DNA of 64,000 nt from Streptomyces viridochromogenes (GTDB taxonomy: Bacteria; Actinomycetota; Actinomycetes; Streptomycetales; Streptomycetaceae): positions 48,918 to 112,917 of the forward strand of contig NZ_LGUR01000140.1 of assembly GCF_001270495.1 (NCBI RefSeq), written 5' to 3'. Both the position numbers and the translations under genes were made by a program. Numbering within the stretch: position 1 is the first letter of the stretch; each line of letters starts with the position of its first letter. Of the stretch, positions 16,947-25,053 are shown in pieces. The notes below the pieces were generated by a model that did no database searches, had not been told where the DNA came from, and saw nothing but the letters and a program-made list of their open reading frames with translations.

Positions 16947-17774
16947 ATGATCGAACAAGGTGTCGACCTGGGTGTCGTGACGGCCCCGTCAGGAGTACTC
17001 GTCCTGGGCATGGCGTCCTGGATCGACTACTGGCCGCAGCTGGGCGGCGGGTCCCTGTCCGAGCGCGCGATCGCGGTGGCGTCGGCGGGTGGCGGGCACG
17101 TCCAGGACTGGCTGTGCGAGATGGCCGGGGTGCCTGCGGCTTCCGACGTGCCGCTTGCGGTGCGGGCCACGACGGCCGCCTCACCCTTCGACGGTGAGCC
17201 GACGATCGCGATCCTCGAAGTGGACCTCGGGCTTCCGTGGACGGCGGACGAGCCGGTCCTCCTCGGCGACCTGCCGGTCGACCGGTGCGGCATGGTGCTC
17301 GGCGACGCGATCGCCCTGGACTCCTGGACCGGTGACGGCCACCCGTCGACCGACGGGCTCGCCGACGTCTTCTACTGGGGCGGCGACGTGGACGAGGTCC
17401 ACGAGGTGTTCGGGGGAGACGTGATCGTCCAGAACGGCAGTCGCGTACGGGGCCGGCTCGACTTGCCTCTCGCGGAGGCGGAGGCACTCGCCGACTCCCT
17501 GAAGGCCTGGCAGCCCGAGGGCAGGGGCCGGCGCCTGATGTCCGTACTCGACGAGCACAACGACTTCCACCGCTTCAACCGCGCGGGGTGGAACCACCCG
17601 CTGTCCGTAGGCGCCGTGCAGGTGGCGGGCTGCCAGGTGCTGGGGATCGGCTGGGACCCGGGCGACCACTCGATGAGGCATCGCGGTGAACGAGCCCATG
17701 GACAGGTCTACCCGGTGACGCTCGGCCCCGGCCCCGAGGGCCGCACGGTGCTGCGGTGGACCGTCGCCTCCTGA
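16947..17774 (+). CDS. Hypothetical protein, function unknown
   Basis: 275-aa soluble protein that I do not recognise. It has normal Streptomyces codon use and an acidic middle (DVFYWGGDVDEVHEVFGGDV). The C-terminus (GWNHPLSVGAVQVAGCQVLG, then GWDPGDHSMRHRGER) looks like a compact alpha/beta fold. No known motif was found. ATG at 16947 lies 32 bp after the propeller-like gene. It converges on fadB, separated by the bidirectional terminator at 17807. Confidence 0.65.
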   Translation: MIEQGVDLGVVTAPSGVLVLGMASWIDYWPQLGGGSLSERAIAVASAGGGHVQDWLCEMAGVPAASDVPLAVRATTAASPFDGEPTIAILEVDLGLPWTADEPVLLGDLPVDRCGMVLGDAIALDSWTGDGHPSTDGLADVFYWGGDVDEVHEVFGGDVIVQNGSRVRGRLDLPLAEAEALADSLKAWQPEGRGRRLMSVLDEHNDFHRFNRAGWNHPLSVGAVQVAGCQVLGIGWDPGDHSMRHRGERAHGQVYPVTLGPGPEGRTVLRWTVAS

Positions 17775-17806
17775 ACGCCGGTCCAGGTGGATCAGTCCCG
17801 GGCAGG

Positions 17807-17852
17807 AACGCCGGTGCCCCGCACACCAGTTGGCGTGCGGGGCACCGGCGTT
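17807..17852. terminator. Bidirectional terminator between convergent genes
   Basis: Perfect 18-bp inverted repeat (17807-17824 with 17835-17852) and a 10-nt loop, between the hypothetical gene ending at 17774 and fadB ending at 17866. Confidence 0.85.
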
Positions 17853-17865
17853 CACAGCGGAGCGC

Positions 17866-19995
17866 TTACGCCGGGACGCTCGCCACGCCCGGTGCCAGGA
17901 ACTTCTTGCCGTTCACGCGCTCGGAGACACCCTCGCGGTCCAGGTACGGCGTGATGCCGCCCAGGTGGAAGGGCCAGCCGGCGCCCGTGATCAGGCAGAG
18001 GTCGATGTCCTGGGCCTCGGCGACGACGCCCTCGTCGAGCATGAGCCCGATCTCCTGCGCCACCGCGTCCAGGACGCGGTCACGGACCTGCTCCTCGGTC
18101 AGGACGGAGTCGCCCTGCTTCAGCAGCGCGGCGACCTCCGGGTCCAGCTCCGGCTTGCCACTGTCGTAGACGTAGAAGCCGCGCTTGCCCGCCTTGACGA
18201 CGGCCGCGAGGTTCGGGGAGACCGTGAAGCGGTCCGGGAAGGCCCGGTTGAGGGTCTCGGACACGTGCAGACCGATGGCCGGGCCGACCAGCTCAAGGAG
18301 CACCAGCGGGGACATCGGCAGACCGAGCGGCTCGACGGCCTTCTCGGCGACCTCGACCGGGGTGCCCTCGTCGATCACGTTCTGGATCTCGCCCATGAAG
18401 CGGGTGAGGATGCGGTTCACGACGAACGCCGGGGCGTCCTTGGTGAGGACCGCGGTCTTCTTCAGCTTCTTGGCGACGGCGAAGGCCGTGGCCAGCGACG
18501 CGTCGTCCGTCTTCTCGCCGCGGACGATCTCCAGCAGCGGCAGCACCGCGACCGGGTTGAAGAAGTGGAAGCCCACGACCCGCTCGGGGTTCTTCAGCTT
18601 CGACGCCATCTCGGAGACCGACAGCGAGGAGGTGTTGGTGGCGAAGATCGCGTGCGCCGGGGCGACCGCCTCGACCTCGGCGAACACCTGCTGCTTGACG
18701 CCGATCTCCTCGAAGACCGCCTCAATGACGAAGTCGGCGTCGGAGAAGCCCTCGGCCTTGTCCAGGACACCGCTCACCAGCGCCTTGAGGCGGTTGGCCT
18801 TGTCCTGGTTGATACGGCCCTTGCCGAGCAGCTTCTCGATCTCGGCGTGGACGTAGCCCACACCCTTGTCGACGCGCTCCTGGTCGATGTCGGTCAGCAC
18901 GACCGGCACCTCCAGGCGGCGCAGGAAGAGCAGCGCCAGCTGCGAGGCCATCAGGCCCGCGCCGACCACGCCCACCTTGGTGACGGGGCGCGCCAGGTTC
19001 TTGTCCGGGGCGCCGGCCGGGCGCTTGCCACGCTTCTGGACCAGGTTGAAGGCGTAGATGCCGGACCGCAGTTCGCCACCCATGATCAGGTCGGCGAGCG
19101 CCTTGTCCTCGGCGTCGTAGCCCTGCTGGAGGTCGCCGTTCTTGGCGGCGGCGATGATGTCGAGGGCGCGGTAGGCGGCCGGAGCGGCCCCGTGCACCTT
19201 GCTGTCCGCGATGAAGCGGCCCTTGGCGACGGCCTGGTCCCAGGCCTCACCGCGGTCGATGACCGGGCGGTCGACCTCGACGTCGCCCTTCAGCACCTGG
19301 GCGGTCCAGATCAGCGACTGCTCCAGGAAGTCGGCGCCCTCGAAGATCGCGTCCGCGATACCGAGGTCGAAGACCTGCTGGCCCTTGAGCTGCTTGTTCT
19401 GGTTGAGGCTGTTCTCGATGATCACCGAGACAGCCTTGTCGGCGCCGATCAGGTTCGGCAGGATCGTGCAGCCGCCCCAGCCGGGGACGAGACCGAGGAA
19501 GACCTCGGGCAGCGAGAAGGCGGGCAGCGCCTTCGAGACGGTCCGGTACTTGCAGTGCAGACCGACCTCGACGCCACCGCCCATCGCGGCACCGTTGTAG
19601 TACGCGAAGGTCGGGACCGCGAGAGCGGCGAGGCGCTTGAAGACCTCGTGGCCGCCCTTGCCGATGGCGAGCGCGTCCTTGTGCTCCTTCAGCAGCTCGA
19701 CGCCCTTGAGGTCGGCGCCGACCGCGAAGATGAACGGCTTGCCGGTGATGCCGACGCCGACGATGTCACCGGCGGCGGCCTCGGCCTCGACCTGGTCGAT
19801 GGCGGTGTCGAGGTTCGCCAGCGACTGCGGACCGAAGGTGGTCGGCTTGGTGTGGTCGAAGCCGTTGTCCAGCGTGATGAGCGCGAAGCGCCCGGCGCCG
19901 TACGGCAGGTCGAGGTGACGTACGTGCGCGGACGTCACGACCTCGTCCGGGAACAGCTCGGCCGCGCCCTTCAGGAGCTCAGCGGTGGTGCTCAC
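17866..19995 (-). CDS. fadB: Fatty-acid oxidation complex alpha subunit (hydratase/3-hydroxyacyl-CoA dehydrogenase)
   Basis: Bifunctional beta-oxidation enzyme of 709 aa. Residues about 1-190 are an enoyl-CoA hydratase (GITGKPFIFAVGADLKGVEL and YNGAAMGGGVEVGLHCKYR). From about residue 340 comes the NAD-binding 3-hydroxyacyl-CoA dehydrogenase (VGVVGAGLMASQLALLFLR), with GFHFFNPVAVLPLLEIVRG and the C-terminal helical domain. The GTG at 19995 overlaps the thiolase stop (GTGA) and uses the GGAGG inside the thiolase end, so the two subunits are coupled translationally. It converts enoyl-CoA to 3-ketoacyl-CoA, the substrate of the thiolase. Confidence 0.95.
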   Translation of the reverse strand: MSTTAELLKGAAELFPDEVVTSAHVRHLDLPYGAGRFALITLDNGFDHTKPTTFGPQSLANLDTAIDQVEAEAAAGDIVGVGITGKPFIFAVGADLKGVELLKEHKDALAIGKGGHEVFKRLAALAVPTFAYYNGAAMGGGVEVGLHCKYRTVSKALPAFSLPEVFLGLVPGWGGCTILPNLIGADKAVSVIIENSLNQNKQLKGQQVFDLGIADAIFEGADFLEQSLIWTAQVLKGDVEVDRPVIDRGEAWDQAVAKGRFIADSKVHGAAPAAYRALDIIAAAKNGDLQQGYDAEDKALADLIMGGELRSGIYAFNLVQKRGKRPAGAPDKNLARPVTKVGVVGAGLMASQLALLFLRRLEVPVVLTDIDQERVDKGVGYVHAEIEKLLGKGRINQDKANRLKALVSGVLDKAEGFSDADFVIEAVFEEIGVKQQVFAEVEAVAPAHAIFATNTSSLSVSEMASKLKNPERVVGFHFFNPVAVLPLLEIVRGEKTDDASLATAFAVAKKLKKTAVLTKDAPAFVVNRILTRFMGEIQNVIDEGTPVEVAEKAVEPLGLPMSPLVLLELVGPAIGLHVSETLNRAFPDRFTVSPNLAAVVKAGKRGFYVYDSGKPELDPEVAALLKQGDSVLTEEQVRDRVLDAVAQEIGLMLDEGVVAEAQDIDLCLITGAGWPFHLGGITPYLDREGVSERVNGKKFLAPGVASVPA

Positions 19996-21218
19996 TTGTT
20001 GCCTCCGGCGTCCTTGTGGTGCGGGTTCTCCCAGATGACCGTCGCGCCCATGCCGAAGCCGACGCACATGGTGGTCAGGCCGTAGCGGACCTCCGGCTGC
20101 TCCTCGAACTGGCGGGCCAGCTGCGTCATCAGCCGGACGCCGGAGGAGGCCAGCGGGTGGCCGTACGCGATGGCGCCGCCGTACTGGTTGACGCGGGCGT
20201 CGTCGTCGGCGATGCCGTAGTGCTCCAGGAAGGCGAGGACCTGGACCGCGAAGGCCTCGTTGATCTCGAAGAGGTTGATGTCCTCGATGGACAGGCCCGC
20301 CTTGGCGAGGGCCTTCTCGGTGGCCGGGATCGGGCCGTAGCCCATGACCTCGGGCTCGACGCCCGCGAAGGCGTAGGAGACGAGGCGCATCTTCACCGGG
20401 AGGTTGTTCTCGCGGGCGAAGTCCTCGGAGGCGATGATCGAGGCGGTGGCGCCGTCGTTCAGACCGGCCGCGTTACCGGCGGTGACCCGGCCGTGGACGC
20501 GGAACGGGGTCTTCAGGCCGGTCAGGTTCTCCAGCGTGGTGCCCGGGCGCATCGGCTCGTCGGCGGTGACCAGGCCCCAGCCCGTCTCACCGGCTTCCGC
20601 GTTGGTGCGGCGCACCGAGATCGGCACCAGGTCCTGCTGGATCTTGCCGTTGGCGTACGCCTTGGCGGCCTTCTCCTGCGAGCGCACCGCGTACTCGTCG
20701 GCGCGCAGCTTGGTGATCGTCGGGTAGCGGTCGTGCAGGTTCTCCGCGGTCATGCCCATGAACAGGGCGGACTCGTCGACCAGCTTCTCGCTGACGAACC
20801 GCGGGTTCGGGTCCACGCCCTCGCCCATCGGGTGGCGGCCCATGTGCTCGACACCACCGGCGATGACGGCGTCGTAGGCGCCGAAGGCGATCGAACCGGC
20901 GACGGACGTCACGGCGGTCAGGGCGCCGGCGCACATGCGGTCGATGGAGTAGCCGGGCACCGACTGCGGCAGGCCCGCGAGGATGCCGGCGGTACGGCCG
21001 AGGGTCAGGCCCTGGTCGCCGATCTGCGTGGTCGCGGCGATGGCGACCTCGTCGATCTGCTTCGGGTCGAGACCGGGGTTGCGGCGCAGCAGCTCCCGGA
21101 TCGCCTTCACGACAAGGTCGTCGGCACGGGTCTCGTGGTAGATACCCTTCGGGCCCGCCTTGCCGAACGGGGTGCGGACGCCGTCGACGAAGACGACGTC
21201 CCTGACGGTACGAGGCAC
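19992..21218 (-). CDS. fadA: Acetyl-CoA C-acyltransferase (thiolase)
   Basis: 408-aa thiolase that splits 3-ketoacyl-CoA in the last step of beta-oxidation. The acyl-accepting cysteine is C96 in RMCAGALTAV. The C-terminal active-site parts are NEAFAVQVLAF, GGAIAYGHPLASSGVR and CVGFGMGATVIWE. GTG at 21218 has GGAGGAGAG upstream; a longer in-frame start at 21263 lacks a site. First gene of the fadAB operon, with a 16-bp palindrome at 21267 in its promoter region. Confidence 0.95.
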   Translation of the reverse strand: MPRTVRDVVFVDGVRTPFGKAGPKGIYHETRADDLVVKAIRELLRRNPGLDPKQIDEVAIAATTQIGDQGLTLGRTAGILAGLPQSVPGYSIDRMCAGALTAVTSVAGSIAFGAYDAVIAGGVEHMGRHPMGEGVDPNPRFVSEKLVDESALFMGMTAENLHDRYPTITKLRADEYAVRSQEKAAKAYANGKIQQDLVPISVRRTNAEAGETGWGLVTADEPMRPGTTLENLTGLKTPFRVHGRVTAGNAAGLNDGATASIIASEDFARENNLPVKMRLVSYAFAGVEPEVMGYGPIPATEKALAKAGLSIEDINLFEINEAFAVQVLAFLEHYGIADDDARVNQYGGAIAYGHPLASSGVRLMTQLARQFEEQPEVRYGLTTMCVGFGMGATVIWENPHHKDAGGNK

Positions 21219-21266
21219 GATGGCTCTCCTCCAGATGCGGGATGGCACTGCTGCACGGCGCAAGCG

Positions 21267-21282
21267 CTGAGCGCGCGCTCAG
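21267..21282. promoter_or_regulatory. Perfect 16-bp palindrome in thiolase promoter region
   Basis: CTGAGCGCGCGCTCAG lies 49 bp upstream of the thiolase start, downstream of an AT-richer stretch with a possible -10 (TAAGTA on the minus strand, near 21290). Size and symmetry suit a TetR-type repressor that senses acyl-CoA, but that is inference. Confidence 0.45.
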
Positions 21283-21374
21283 GCTCATGCTACTTATGGG
21301 TAACGTAGCTGCACAGTCCTGGAGGCGGGAGCGGCGAAGGTCACATTCGAACGGGGCCGAGGGCGACGCCGTCA

Positions 21375-21448
21375 AGGGGCGCGGCCTGCATCGATGTACG
21401 GCTCCGCCGCGTGGGCGCGACCAGCCGCAACGCACCCGCAGCCGCACA
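21375..21448 (+). repeat. Dispersed Streptomyces intergenic repeat, long form (copy 2)
   Basis: Starts AAGGGGCGCGGCCTGCATCG, then TACGGCTCCGCCGCGTGGGC, GCGACCAGCCGCAACG. The middle part can fold (CGGCTCCGCCG). It occupies the intergenic space between the thiolase start and the lacI 3' end. Confidence 0.7.
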
Positions 21449-21455
21449 CGAAACC

Positions 21456-22490
21456 TCACCGCGGCGGCGCTGTGGACCCCCGAGGAGTCAGCACCGGAGT
21501 AGGCACGGGATGCGCCCCCGCCCCACCCCCCATGATCACCCCGAACAACGTGCGAGCCACCTCCGCCCCGAACCCGTGCACGTCATGACTCATCGCGGAC
21601 AACGTCGGATGCGTGAGCCGGCACAACTGCGAGTCGTCCCAGGCCAGCAACGAGACATCCCCCGGCACTGACAGCCCCATCTCGGCCGCCACGGACAACC
21701 CCGCCACCGCCATGATGTCGTTGTCGTACACGATCGCCGTCGGCCGATCCGGCGCGGACGCTGTCAGCAAGGACCGAGTCGCCCGCGCCCCCGCATCGCC
21801 CGAGAAGTCCGTCGCGACCTGCCACGCCCCGGCCAGCCCCACCGCCCCCGCCGCCTCGTCGAACGCCGCCGTACGGATGGACGTGTGCCCGAGGGCCGCC
21901 GCCCCGCCCACCCGCGCGATCCGCCGGTGCCCCAGCGCGGCCAGATACCGCACGGCCTCCGTCACGGCGGTGGTGTCATCGGTCCACACCGACGTCAGCC
22001 CGCCCGTCAGCGACGGGTGCCCGACCGCGACGACCGGCATCCCGAGCCGCTCCGCCATCGCCACGCGCGGGTCGTCCGCGCGGAAGTCGACCAGGATCGA
22101 CCCACCGATCTGCCGCCCGCGCCACCACGACTCCTGCAGCCCGGTCTCCTCCTCCACGGTCCGCACGAGCCGCAGCAGCAGCGAGCAGGAGTGCTCGGTC
22201 AGGACGCTCTCCACGCCGGAGATGAACTCCATGTAGAACGGTTCGAGGCCGAGCAGCCGGGCCGGCCGGCAGATCGCGAGCCCCACCACGTCCACCCGCG
22301 ACCCGGCCAGCGTCCGCGCCGTGAGGTTGGGCGCCCAGCCCAGCTCCCGCGCGGCCCGGAAGATCCGGTCCCGGGTCGCCTCCGACAGTCCCGGCTTGTG
22401 GTTGAAGGCGAGCGACACGGCGCCCTTGGACACACCGGCGCGGGCGGCGACGTCCTTGATGGTGACGCGGGGGGTCGGCGTTGCCGTCAT
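21456..22490 (-). CDS. LacI-family transcriptional repressor
   Basis: 344-aa regulator. Residues about 8-55 are the LacI helix-turn-helix and hinge (VTIKDVAARAGVSKGAVSLAFNHKPG, then TARTLAGSRVDVVGL; shown in parts). A sugar-binding periplasmic-type domain follows (VGHPSLTGG, IVYDNDIMAVAGLSVAAEMG). Its ATG overlaps the stop of the beta-mannosidase gene (ATGA), so the two are cotranscribed. It probably controls the divergent promoter at 24881-25053 and, through a matching palindrome, the GH92 gene at the window start. The ligand is inferred to be mannose or a manno-oligosaccharide. Confidence 0.9.
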   Translation of the reverse strand: MTATPTPRVTIKDVAARAGVSKGAVSLAFNHKPGLSEATRDRIFRAARELGWAPNLTARTLAGSRVDVVGLAICRPARLLGLEPFYMEFISGVESVLTEHSCSLLLRLVRTVEEETGLQESWWRGRQIGGSILVDFRADDPRVAMAERLGMPVVAVGHPSLTGGLTSVWTDDTTAVTEAVRYLAALGHRRIARVGGAAALGHTSIRTAAFDEAAGAVGLAGAWQVATDFSGDAGARATRSLLTASAPDRPTAIVYDNDIMAVAGLSVAAEMGLSVPGDVSLLAWDDSQLCRLTHPTLSAMSHDVHGFGAEVARTLFGVIMGGGAGAHPVPTPVLTPRGSTAPPR

Positions 22491-24880
22491 CGGCCGGGCT
22501 CCATGCAGTACAGGGCCGATCGCGCGGCCTCGACGGCAGGAGTCTCCCAGCCGCGCACCCCGATGGTCACCTCTTCGCCGGGCAGCAGCGTGACGAGCCC
22601 CCGATCGGCCACCGCGTCCGGATCCAGCCGGTCGGCCTGGAGGAGCAGATCCCGTACGAGGGTGCGGGCCGTCACCGAGATCCCACCCGGAACGAGGGCG
22701 ATGTCGAACTCCGGCCGGGGATACGGCACTTCGCGGTCGGGGACGGGAAAGTGCACGGCCCTCAGCGCATCCACGTCCGCGACCAGGAACTCCTTCGGCC
22801 CGGCCGGCTCCAGCTCCCTCGGTACGCCGACCCGGGCCACCGCCCGCCCTCCGGCGGCGAACCCCACGCCCGCCTCGCCGAGCACCTCCCCCTCGACGGA
22901 CATCCGCCGCAGCCGCACCGCACCCTCCCACTCCTCCGCCGCCTGATTGACGACGGCCAACTCCAAGCCGCACTCCCGCACTTGAAGCGTCAGCAGCCGG
23001 TCCGCGTACAGCCGTCGCAGCTCGTGGTACAGCGGCTTCTCCCGCCCGTCCCCGTCGATCGCCGCCCAGGATGTCACCGGCCAGCAGTCGTTCAGCTGCC
23101 ATACGACCGTGCCCGCGCACACCGGCCAGTGCGACCGCCAGTGCTCGATCCCGGCCGCGACGGCCCGCGCCTGATTGACCTGGGTGAGGTAGTGCCAGCG
23201 GTCGAAGTCCCCTTCAGGGAAGCCGAAATGGCGCTCAAGGCCCCGCCTCAGCTTCCCGTTCCCGTCGTCCGCCTTCTGGTGGTGCAGCATGCCGGGGGAG
23301 TCCGGCGCGAGCTCCTCACCCGGCAGCGCCCGCCGCAGCGTGGCGTACGCGGGCGGCGCCTGCCAGCCGAACTCGGCCACGAAACGCGGCACGCTCAGCC
23401 GGTAGTCGGCGTGGTCCTCCCGGTTCCACACCTCCCAGGAGTGATGCGTGCCGTGCGCCGGGTCGTTCGGGTGGTGGTCCCACGAACCGGACCACGGGCT
23501 GCCCGCCGTGTACGGCCGCGTCGGATCCAGCTCTGCCACCACGCGCGGCAGTACGCCCAGGTAGTACCCCTCGCCCCAGGACTCCCCGGCCAGCCGCGGC
23601 TCCCACTCCCAGTCCCGGAACCCCCACAGGTTCTCGTTGTTGCCGTTCCACAGCACGAGCGAGGGATGCGGCATCAGCCGTACGACGTTCTCCCGCGCCT
23701 CGGCCTCCACCTCCCCGCGCAGCGGCTGCTCCTCCGGATAGGCCGCGCACGCGAACGGGAAGTCCTGCCAGACCAGCAGCCCCAGCTCGTCACAGGCGTC
23801 GTAGAAGTCCTCGCTCTCATAGATCCCGCCACCCCAGATCCGCACGAGGTCGACGCCCGCGCCGGCCGCCTGCTCCAGCCGCTCCCGGTAGCGCTCTCGG
23901 GTGATCCGGGACGGGAACACGTCGTCCGGGATCCAGTTGACGCCCCGGGCGAAGAGCCGCTCGCCGTTGACGACGAGGGTGAATCCGGTGCCGTGCTCGT
24001 CGGGGCGACGGTCCAGCTCGACGGTCCGGAAGCCGATCCGGCGATGCCACGAGTCCAGCGCTTCCTCGCCGTGCAGCAGCGTCAACTCGACGTCGTACAG
24101 CGGCTGTTCGCCGTATCCGCGCGGCCACCACAGTTCCACGTCCGGCACGGTCAGCCGTACGACCCCGGTCGACCCCTCGATCTCGGCCCGTGCCCGCACC
24201 CCGCCGACCGCCGCCTCGACGGTGAGCGGCACCTCGACCCGGCTCCGCTCGACGTCGACCACCAACTCGACCTGCCCGGTGCCCTCTTCGACGGTCACCA
24301 GCGGCCGCACGCGCGAGATCCGGGCCGTCGACCACTGCTCGATCCGCACCGGCCGCCAGATCCCGGCCGTCACCAGGGTCGGGCCCCAGTCCCAGCCGAA
24401 GGAGCAGGCCATCTTGCGGAGGTACTGGTAGGGCTCGGCATAGGCGGAGGGCCGTTCGCCCAGCTTGCCGCGCACCGCCTCGGCCTCGGCGTACGCGGAG
24501 GCGAACCGCACCGAGAGCCGCCCGCTCATCCCCGTCACGTCGAAGCGGTACGAGCGGTGCATGTTCCGTACCCGGCCCAGGAGCCGGCCGTCGAGGAGGA
24601 TCTCGGCGACGGTGTCGAGCCCGTCGAAGACGAGGTCGGTCTGCTCATGACCGAACTCATGGCTGGACTCGTGACTGGACGTGACGGCCAGATCGGTCTC
24701 ATAGGTCCAGTCCCGCCGCCCCACCCACGCCACCTCGGCCTCGCCGCGCCCGAGAAAGGGATCCGGGATCGCCCCCGCCGCCAGCAGATCGGTGTGCACA
24801 CAGCCCGGCACGGCGGCGGGGAGCGCGGCTCCCTCGTGTCGCAGGGTCCATCCGTCGGTGAGCGGTGTCGCTTGAAGCAT
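22487..24880 (-). CDS. GH2 beta-mannosidase
   Basis: 797-aa cytoplasmic glycosidase of family GH2, beta-mannosidase type. The sugar-binding, immunoglobulin-like and TIM-barrel domains follow in order. The acid/base is E416 in WNGNNEN, the nucleophile E503 in FVAEFGWQ, and FGWDWGPTLVTAGIW and RIWGGGIYE are mannosidase-type signatures. No signal peptide, so it acts on imported oligosaccharides. ATG at 24880 has AGGAG 5 nt upstream; the GTG at 24886 overlaps that site. It leads the operon with lacI and is divergent from the sugar transporter. Confidence 0.92.
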   Translation of the reverse strand: MLQATPLTDGWTLRHEGAALPAAVPGCVHTDLLAAGAIPDPFLGRGEAEVAWVGRRDWTYETDLAVTSSHESSHEFGHEQTDLVFDGLDTVAEILLDGRLLGRVRNMHRSYRFDVTGMSGRLSVRFASAYAEAEAVRGKLGERPSAYAEPYQYLRKMACSFGWDWGPTLVTAGIWRPVRIEQWSTARISRVRPLVTVEEGTGQVELVVDVERSRVEVPLTVEAAVGGVRARAEIEGSTGVVRLTVPDVELWWPRGYGEQPLYDVELTLLHGEEALDSWHRRIGFRTVELDRRPDEHGTGFTLVVNGERLFARGVNWIPDDVFPSRITRERYRERLEQAAGAGVDLVRIWGGGIYESEDFYDACDELGLLVWQDFPFACAAYPEEQPLRGEVEAEARENVVRLMPHPSLVLWNGNNENLWGFRDWEWEPRLAGESWGEGYYLGVLPRVVAELDPTRPYTAGSPWSGSWDHHPNDPAHGTHHSWEVWNREDHADYRLSVPRFVAEFGWQAPPAYATLRRALPGEELAPDSPGMLHHQKADDGNGKLRRGLERHFGFPEGDFDRWHYLTQVNQARAVAAGIEHWRSHWPVCAGTVVWQLNDCWPVTSWAAIDGDGREKPLYHELRRLYADRLLTLQVRECGLELAVVNQAAEEWEGAVRLRRMSVEGEVLGEAGVGFAAGGRAVARVGVPRELEPAGPKEFLVADVDALRAVHFPVPDREVPYPRPEFDIALVPGGISVTARTLVRDLLLQADRLDPDAVADRGLVTLLPGEEVTIGVRGWETPAVEAARSALYCMEPGR

Positions 24881-24886
24881 GCGCAC

Positions 24887-24922
24887 TCCTAAACCGATCT
24901 CCTAAACCGATCCATACCGATC
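24887..24922. repeat. 13-bp tandem repeat, about 2.7 copies, in GH2 leader
   Basis: TCCTAAACCGATC occurs at 24887-24899 and 24900-24912, followed by a partial third unit ending CCGATC at 24922. The first unit contains the AGGA ribosome-binding bases of the GH2 gene on the minus strand. Confidence 0.65.
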
Positions 24923-24981
24923 AATCCCAGCACCGGGAGACACCTTGGCATCGTTGGCGAGATACGGACTTTACCGGTTAA

Positions 24982-24993
24982 GAAAACGTTGTC
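24982..24993. promoter_or_regulatory. LacI-family operator in divergent mannoside promoter
   Basis: GAAAACGTTGTC differs by one base from the palindrome upstream of the GH92 gene (1985-1996). It lies between the divergent GH2/lacI operon and the sugar ABC transporter, so one site could control both. Confidence 0.6.
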
Positions 24994-25053
24994 AGAGTTC
25001 GGAACCAGCCAACCCGCTCGTGCTCGTCCGTCCCATGAACGGAGCTGATGCAC

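Noticed and set aside
15745..17487. Upstream extension of the oxidoreductase frame to 883 codons
   Set aside because: The extension is arginine/proline-rich and antisense to two genes; the Rossmann motif follows directly after ATG 15744.
22491..23120. Upstream extension of the LacI frame to 554 codons
   Set aside because: It lies inside the beta-mannosidase gene in another frame; the helix-turn-helix begins right after ATG 22490.
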